Positions 57,421 to 64,000 of a stretch of 64,000 nt of DNA are shown here, piece after piece (the first letter of the stretch is position 1; every line of letters starts with the position of its first letter). The notes beneath the pieces were generated by a model that had not been told where the DNA came from, searched no databases, and was given only the letters and a program-made list of their open reading frames with translations. This stretch comes from Imbricaverruca yamaguchii (lineage: Eukaryota > Arthropoda > Thecostraca > Neoverrucidae). Where the stretch lies: positions 310,001 through 374,000 of the forward strand of contig JAOTOL010001326.1 in assembly GCA_034440575.1 (NCBI GenBank), written 5' to 3'. Made by a program: the position numbers and the translations under genes.

Positions 57421-60400
57421 ACATTGCCACCAGCCTCTTAACCTTGACGGGCATTCAAGCTCAATATGACTGGTGGGCTTCCAAATGTGAAACGCCAGTT
57501 GCCTGGAGTTCGTCTACAAATAACTGAAAGCGCAATGCCATGGTGTTTTTGACACTCGAGATAGCTTCACAAAACGATGAGATTACATATTACGCAATAT
57601 GGTTAAAAAAGGAGCAATTGACGGTTGTGAACAAAAAAAAAACCCAAAAAACAAAAAAACAATCGCATACATTATAGATACAATATATCCCCTTTGTACA
57701 TAATCGCGCATATACGTATCAACCGCCACACGGCTAATGCAAAACGCAGGTCAGGTGACGCCAGGTTATATGTGGAGACAGCTCGTGAGTTAGTAAGAAG
57801 AAGCTGAAGGAGCCCAAGATGCTCCAGCATTTCGATCTGTGCACAGCTCTCATTGATTCGTTCAGTTCTCGTTCGCGACGAGGTCGACTATTCACCTCGG
57901 CTCCCCAGTAGCTCGCACGCGCACGAACAGGTCCGATTCCGTGTATTCTTCCCCGCTGACATACACGTAGAACATGACAGCACCCAGACCCGACACCCGG
58001 CACATCAAAACGGCCACAGTGCACTCTGCACGTGCACGCACACACACACACACATCGCTCACACGTACACGTGAAACACATGGTACTCGCGGTCTGATAT
58101 GGTTCGGGCGGGTCGGCGGGCATGGAGGGCGCTACTGTCACGTGATTCGGACACGGAACTACGGGAAACAATACTCCAGTCACGTGACACACGCATGTTG
58201 GGCGCCTTCACGACGCGCTCAGCTGCCGGGCCGCGTCGAGTCACCAGCCTGCCACGCCAGCTAGTCGCCGGTGCACGCGCGGAAATCCCGCCGGCTGTGG
58301 GATTCGAACCCACGACCTTGCGAACAGGCGTGCCACGCCATGCCGACTCTGGGCTACCGTGACCCTTTACACACGCACCAGCACACCTCCTGCGTGCGCT
58401 TCGTTCGTGCACGGGCTGAGCATACCCTGCTTGTTCTGTCGGACCATTGTACGAGACGAAGGACAAACGGAGTGACACGAATTCCTCTCGGATGGGAACA
58501 GGAACCGAGACCAGCGTGTCGTCCTGCAAGCGCGACGGCCAGACCGGCAGGCGCTCATATGACCCCAACTGTCCAGACATGCGCGCAGCCGCCGGCCACG
58601 ATGTACGGTATGCTTATCTCAAGTGGCTACACTGGCGAAACGTGAACAACTGGCCAGGTGCACTATAGATGAAGCACCAATCCTCGAATATAGTGCACGA
58701 TTGCACATTCCCAAGATGAGCATTGCATGCGAATGCAAGGAAGAAATCAGAATTTATCATTATTTTTTACTTCTATGGACGTTATAAGAAAACAAAGCAG
58801 ACGGACGTCACTTGTGGTACGCTTGGATTTGCACAGCTTCAACGGAGCGCTCGTGAAAACTGCTTTTTTATTTGAAATATGAGTATCCCAGTACTGCATC
58901 CCAGCACGTTCGACACCAGACAGACGGCCATCCGACACCCAATGATGAACATCGTATGGTAAGTGGCACTCCAACGGTGGCCTCTGAAGCCTGCCGCACC
59001 TTTCAGCTCGCACCACTCTAGGGCACAGTGAAAATCTACGCGTCTACACACAATTACTACAACCTCAATACGTACGCTGGGAATAGCAGTTATCAGCAGA
59101 AGTCGTACACCACATCTGCGAGAAATATTATCGTCCCAAAGGAGGAATGCACTGAAAGTCTGATCGCTATTCCACCTGGAAACCTTGAAGGATGTTTTCA
59201 GTTTCACGAATCACTGGCATGCCGACGACATCCACACTTACCCAGCCTGGCGCAGGGCTCAATGCACAGTTCGTGCTCTTCAGAATATAGTCGCATGTTG
59301 CCGTAGATATAAATGTTGCGCAAGATGGAGGTTCGAAATTGTAATTCAATCTGGTCTTTCAGCCTCATTATCTATTTTGGCATGTTTTGACAAATCATTC
59401 CATCAGTTTGAATGGCAGAAAATGGTACAAATAGACCACAGACTCGCACAAACAGATTTATCATAACTTTAGATGAATTACTGACTACCGTGCAGAAGTA
59501 GAAAAATATCCATACGAAGATGTGAAAACGTACTGATCATATTCTTCCCCGCCACCATTCTGCAATGCAGGGAAACACAATGTAATAGAGTGACGCGTAG
59601 TCAAGTCATTCAGATAAGTGAGTAAGAGGGACTAGGGAGGGTAGACGGAGAGATAGAGGGGAGATGGGGAGCGACAGAAGAAGAGAGATGGGACGGAGGA
59701 AAGGAACGACGCCAGCATAAGCAAATCTGGTATGGCCTATGTGAGCAAACCTAACACAACTTCTCCTAAAGCATACTATGAACCAAACTAGTCACGACCC
59801 GCTTGAATTAAAAACCTGACATGGGCCAGCATCGAGTCTACAAACAGTTGATGCCTTCCTAAATCCCGACATAACAGCGAACGCACTCAGTGTGCTATGG
59901 AGTATCGTGCCCGGTACACAACAAATGCACCTATGCAGAACAATGCGGGTACATATACTGCGACCTCAGCACGCGTCCATTCATAACGGGGACCTGACAG
60001 CGCGTCAGTTCCAGATGATGACGCACTGGCTTCCAGTCGTCCCGCTTGTTCGGCAACGTCTGCCCAAGTCCCGCGTCAGCAGGCGGACTTTCGAACGGCT
60101 TCTCGCGCGTTCAGCCTAGCTGCCGCCCAGTCTGGTGCCAGCTGATTAACGTGAATTCATCCTGCCTCTCACGTCCCGCAAACTTCTCCACATGGTGAAT
60201 AGCCATCCAGCGAAGCTACTGTCCGATAGTGGTCTCCTTTGACCAGCGCCGGTCACCTACGGGCTCCAAACATTAACCTCTTTGGTTTGATGACGCACTT
60301 TGTGACAAGGTCGTCTTCAAGGTCATGAGGACTGCGCCGTCCAGTCGATGGCCAATGCTATTGCATTGAACTTCCGCTAGTTGCGCCAATTGCTCTTCGT

Positions 60401-60679
60401 CTCGTTGTAAATGTTCCTATGACGTCACTAGCACTCAAATATGGACATTGTCTCAAATTAATGGGGGGGGGGGAGACCAAACAGTTTATCTTAAATTTCA
60501 TCTCGTGTATGTGATCGTGCATTAAGCGCGTAGAGAACCACCGAATAAGCGTCTCGTGTACACCCGAGTACGTCTTACGTATGGCTATATACGCCTAATG
60601 GTTACGGATGGAAATGATTGGAATGGAGAAGGGGGAAGAGGGGCTCGAACTCCTCCCCAATACATGGAAAGTTTGACCC
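57421..60679. other. Intergenic DNA with one SINE-like fragment
   Basis: No gene is recognised. It includes a (CA)n run at 58037-58053, the tRNA-like segment at 58262-58372 and a G-run at 60462-60474. Confidence 0.4.
58262..58372 (-). repeat. tRNA-derived SINE-like fragment
   Basis: The minus strand reads GGTAGCCCAGAGTCGGCATG, then CCTGTTCGCAAGGTC, then GTGGGTTCGAATCCCAC, with a perfect T-arm stem and B box. The D-arm and acceptor do not pair well, so a SINE head is more likely than a functional tRNA. The core matches the element at 24448. Confidence 0.5.
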
Positions 60680-60925
60680 ATGCCGCTGTCTCCGGTGCTC
60701 TCCATGACATGTCCGCCAGTATAAGAGCAGCTGTTCCTCGTCTTTGTTCTCCATGACGTCGTGTCCGCTAGTAGACTAGCAGCTGCTCCTCTTCCTCGCT
60801 CTCCATGACATCATGTCCGCTATATAATAGCAGCTGCTCTTCGTCCATGCTCTCCATGACGTGGTGTCCGCTAGTAGAAGAGCAGCTGCTCCTCGTCCTC
60901 GCTCTCCATGACGTCGTCGTCCGGC
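60680..60925. repeat. 52-bp tandem copies of an exon end
   Basis: Four to five copies of a 51-52-bp unit. The copy at about 60869-60925 is the end of the zinc-finger-type exon plus its stop codon; the others lie just downstream on the minus strand. Each can still be translated locally as VMESxxEEQLLxY-like peptides, so the duplicated unit was coding sequence. Confidence 0.85.
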
Positions 60926-61033
60926 TCGTTCATGAACTCGTCCTCGTCGTCCGATACGGTCCAGTGGTCAGACTCCTCCTTGTGGTACTCGAGCGTGATG
61001 CGTGTGTGGAACACGTCCTCGCACACCGAACAC
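60871..61033 (-). CDS. Terminal exon of C2H2-like protein with acidic tail
   Basis: On the minus strand an acceptor TTCCTCAG (AG at 61034-61035) opens a 163-base exon. It encodes 53 residues and a TAG stop, entered with one base of a split codon. Residues 1-23 hold Cys1, Cys4, His17 and His23 (C-x2-C-x12-H-x5-H), the spacing of a C2H2 zinc finger. The rest is strongly acidic (SDDEDEFMNEPDDD, ESEDEEQLLFY). Upstream on the minus strand lie only repeats (61078-61775), so the preceding exons are probably off-window or not recognisable. The family is not identified. Acidic C-termini are common in nuclear proteins, but location and role are inferred. The contrast with surrounding DNA in composition and motif content makes this a good exon candidate. 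Confidence 0.6.
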
Positions 61034-61077
61034 CTGAGGAACGCCACATACACACCGCTTAGTGTGCTTAAACACAG

Positions 61078-61382
61078 AACTGGACCATCGTACCACCCAC
61101 GAACTGGACCATCACTACTACCTACGAACTGGTCCATCACTATCACACACGGACTGGTCCATCACTATCACACACGGACTGGTCCATCGCTACCACCCAC
61201 GAACTGGACCATCACTACTACCTACGAACTGGTCCATCACTATCACACACGGACTGGTCCATCACTATCACACACGGACTGGTCCATCACTATCACACAC
61301 GGACTGGTCCATCACTATCACACACGGACTGGTCCATCACTATCACACACGGACTGGTCCATCGCTACCACCCACGGGTTGG
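61078..61382. repeat. 25-bp minisatellite
   Basis: About twelve copies of GGACTGGTCCATCACTATCA CACAC, with ACTACCTAC variants. If the flanking exon call is right, this array lies in its upstream intron. A 12-bp AGAGAACAGAAC repeat follows at 61495-61570. Confidence 0.95.
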
Positions 61383-61627
61383 TCAGTCTTCAGGCCATTT
61401 TAGCACTCGGCAGCACAGACCACAGCCACACTCGCTCCGGGAACACGCCAGGAGTCGCGCGGGACAGCACATCGCGGCAGAACAGGACAGAGAACAGAAC
61501 AGAGAACAGAACAGAGAACAGAACAGAGAACAGAACAGAAAATAAAACAGAGAACAGAACAGGGAACATGTCACAGTCGAAACTGCGGTGGTACCAGCAC
61601 CGAGAGACAATCTCTCTATCCCTTTCT

Positions 61628-61775
<148 letters not shown>

Positions 61776-61781
61776 AGGGGA

Positions 61782-61945
61782 TGAGTAGTCTAGGGATAAG
61801 TTGCTCGTCTCACAGTCGAAAGGTTGTGAGTTCGAGTCTCACCTGCTACTCTTCGCCCGCGACCAATCGGCGTGAGATATTGGCGACGCTACATGACTTA
61901 ACGGTCGCTGTGTCATAAAACCAATAACCAACCAAGAGAGAGAGA
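61782..61945 (+). repeat. tRNA-derived SINE with ATAACCAACCA tail
   Basis: A tRNA-like head (GTAGTCTAGGGATAAG as A box; GTGAGTTCGAGTCTCAC as a perfect T-arm and B box) is followed by a short body. The tail is GTGTCATAAAACCAATAACC AACCA, then a GA-rich tract. An acceptor-like GAGTAGT/GCTACTC pairing exists but is offset by two bases from a canonical tRNA, so I call it a SINE. Confidence 0.6.
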
Positions 61946-62084
61946 GAGGGGGGGAGAGAGAGAAAGAGAGGGGGCAGGGAGACAGGGAGATAGGGGGCAG
62001 GGGGACGGGGCAGGGGGACAGGGGGACAGAGGGACGTCAGAGAAGACGACGACAGAACATTCCCAACACATTGACGGGAGAGTG

Positions 62085-62225
62085 CAGCGTACCGTACGAC
62101 GCCCGTGGACAAAAGTGCACCAAAAGTTGGGGACATGCAGACAAGCGTGCAGCGTGCCACGACACCCGTGAGAACAGCGCGCCGAAAGTCGGCAGCACAT
62201 GCCGCCGAAACAACATGGAACGCGC
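62085..62225. repeat. Diverged tandem duplication of about 60 bp
   Basis: GCAGCGTACCGTACGACGCC...GACATGCAGACAA is followed by GCAGCGTGCCACGACACC...CACATGCCGCCGAAACA, similar in order of motifs but diverged. Confidence 0.5.
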
Positions 62226-62424
62226 GGGAGAACGGCGCGTCTCGCCCCGGCGCGCTGACAAGGCCGGCCCGACACATCGCAACTTCAGCACCTGACCGCC
62301 GGCAAATGCCTGGTGGAGAGCACGAATCGCGTTACGGATCCGTTACGGATCCGTTCGGCCGGCCGCCGCCGTATCGGCGGATCGGTCAGCAGCTGAGTGC
62401 GGCCGCGACTGGCAGCCGGTCGGA

Positions 62425-64000
62425 TCATTTATTTATTTACTTATTTATTTCACAATACATGCCCTCCACGTGCAGTGGCTGTTACGGAGAGTCTGGGTCT
62501 AACTCACAGATATTTATAAAGAAAGGATAGATTTGTGGTCAATGGTGGGATCAGATGCGCAACAAACATTCGTACGCCAACATAATCCATATCACTTTTC
62601 GCACTACATACAGCATACTTCCAACACGAGCTATACACGAGTGGCTTGTAGAAGTGATAGGAGAGCAATGGCCTAAAGGTGACTTCATAGTGTACACATA
62701 TCCATGGTGTAAGTTTTTTGTGACTATTGTTGTTCGTGGAGATACGCTAGTGCATGTTTCTTGAAGTTAGACAGCCTGGATGTCTTTGTTTCAGTAGGAA
62801 GTTTGTTGTAGTGGAAGACAGACGAGTAGAGAAATCTCCTGCCACCAGCCTCTCTGTGTATGGCTAGAAGGTGCAGGTTGTCGTTTGCACGTGTGTGACG
62901 GTTTCGCAGGGTAGAGTTTGCAGTGATTTGACCGACAATGTGCTTAGGCTCACCCGTCAGAATGATCTTGTGGAGCAAAGTGAGACTGTGAAATAGATAC
63001 AGATCAGCTGCAGTGAGGAGACCCAACTCGTTTCTGACATCAGAAATATGACCAAATTTCCGTAGACCTGATACGACTCTAGTGGCGAAGTTAATGAATG
63101 ATCTTGTCTAGTCTGTGGATGTTTGCTGACGACCCGTTATTGTAAACAGATATGCAGTATCGGATATTGGATATAACTAGGCTAATGACTATAGTGAAGA
63201 GGGTACTGGTCGGCAGATAGTGACGCAGATGGCTCAGGGCCGGAAGAAACCCAGTGCACTTGCGGACCACAACAGCTACATGGGAATCCCACGACCGATC
63301 AAATGTCACCACAAGGTTCTTTCACGAATGGCTCTTATCTATCACGGTGTCCCTAAACACACTCGCATCGGGGTAATATTCCACAGATTTTGACGCGATC
63401 CGAGAGTAAGAAGCTGAGTTTTAGTCGGGTTCACCTTCAGGCCATTATCCAGGACGTAGTCGTAGAGTTGGCTCAGGCATGTCTCCATCTGACTTATCAG
63501 ATTTGGGAGATCAGATTTCCGACCGGAGATGAGGACCTGGTTGTCGTCTGCGAACTGGGTGACATGCGCTACCGGGACGTGCAAACTGAGGTCGTTCGAA
63601 AAGATGCAATAGAGAAGTGTACCTAATGATGAGCCTTGAAAGACACCTATGCTGTTTGGGAGAAAGGAGGATAGATGCCTGCTTCCGTGTTGATCTGAGA
63701 CGTTAACGGCCTGCATGTGACCTCCCAGATAAGCTTTAAACCAGTCGGTATCGATTCCATGGAGTTCAAGTTTTGTGAGCAGTTTGGTGTAATCTATTAC
63801 ATCGAAACATTTACTGAGGTCCAGAATGCAGAGGAGAGCTACTTCCGAACGGTCCATTGCTGCTAGTAATTCGTCCGTGACTGAGATAAGGGCGGTTTCC
63901 GTAGAGTGGCGTGGTCTGAAACCGTGCTGAGTTTGGGCCAGTAGGTGATTTGAGTTTAGGTAGTGATAGTTGTTTCTGCACTACCCTCTCAATGGTCTTG
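62425..64000 (-). mobile_element. LINE (non-LTR retrotransposon), 3' part
   Basis: The minus-strand element ends in an AAATA-rich tail (62425-62450 on the plus strand reads TTTATTTATTTACTTATTTA). Upstream of that it contains a reverse transcriptase that runs off the right edge of the window. A target-site duplication cannot be assessed because the 5' end is missing. Confidence 0.85.
62724..64000 (-). pseudogene. LINE reverse transcriptase, frame-shifted
   Basis: Reading leftward, HGFRPRHSTETALI (about 63890-63930) is followed by LDLSKCFDVID, GVFQGSSLGTLLY and the catalytic FADD box (about 63540). Next come TFDRSWDSHV and a C-terminal domain with NRHTRANDN and YNKLP, ending at 62724. These are hallmarks of non-LTR retrotransposon reverse transcriptases of the CR1/Jockey-like group. 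Several lesions are visible. There is a frame change near 63960. A change near 63330 (extra GT) is followed by a stop. A 4-bp CATT duplication near 63086-63093 shifts INFATRVVSGL out of frame. The copy is dead. The exact clade is not assigned. Confidence 0.88.

Noticed and set aside
58290..58370. Functional tRNA gene on the minus strand
   Set aside because: Only the T arm folds properly. The D arm and acceptor stem do not pair, and the same core occurs in a SINE-like context at 24448.
61785..61855. Functional tRNA gene
   Set aside because: The T arm and B box are excellent, but the acceptor stem is displaced by two bases. A SINE-type tail (AACCAATAACCAACCA) follows.

Overview
This window comes from a eukaryotic, almost certainly invertebrate animal genome. 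The evidence is sparse coding sequence, a probable spliced exon with an AG acceptor, a Penelope-like retroelement, a LINE reverse transcriptase, a Tc1/mariner-type transposase, tRNA-derived SINE-like segments, and more than twenty unrelated tandem-repeat arrays. A marine arthropod such as a crustacean would fit, but nothing seen here fixes the phylum. There are no bacterial operons, phage genes or CRISPR arrays.

Bases 1-21755 form a very large imperfect inverted repeat. The left arm (1-6511) is matched on the opposite strand by the right arm (15288-21755), around a spacer of about 8.8 kb. Each arm carries one intact, intronless SLC22-type organic cation/anion transporter gene of 546 codons (3143-4783 minus; 16803-18443 plus). 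The two genes point away from each other and differ at about 20 residues. Arm-specific minisatellites differ in copy number. The spacer is mostly minisatellite DNA: a 55-bp array, a 16-bp array that reverses orientation, and 15-bp arrays. It also holds a complete 412-bp MITE and a fold-back-like cluster.

Bases 21756-32930 are mainly anonymous AT-rich DNA with SINE-like and short tandem repeats. Bases 32934-34658 hold a 5'-truncated Penelope-like element with inverted pseudo-LTRs, a GIY-YIG endonuclease, a hammerhead-like motif and a 14-bp target-site duplication. Bases 34969-36270 hold a Tc1/mariner-type transposase interrupted by a single stop codon. Bases 37180-47210 are dominated by minisatellites (20, 9, 36, 70, 13 and 37 bp units).

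Bases 50367-52665 hold a long glutamine/proline-rich reading frame whose repeats switch frame once. Bases 56865-57420 are a 20-bp array. Bases 60871-61033 look like the last coding exon of a C2H2 zinc-finger protein with an acidic tail, on the minus strand; its end has been tandemly copied downstream. The window closes with a decayed LINE (about 62425 to beyond 64000, minus strand).

The genes do not form a pathway together. The window is best read as a repeat-rich accessory region in which an inverted segmental duplication doubled a membrane transporter gene. I did not find a convincing new multi-gene system. The most unusual items are the palindrome, the compact Penelope copy, two perfect hairpins of identical geometry, and the copied exon end.
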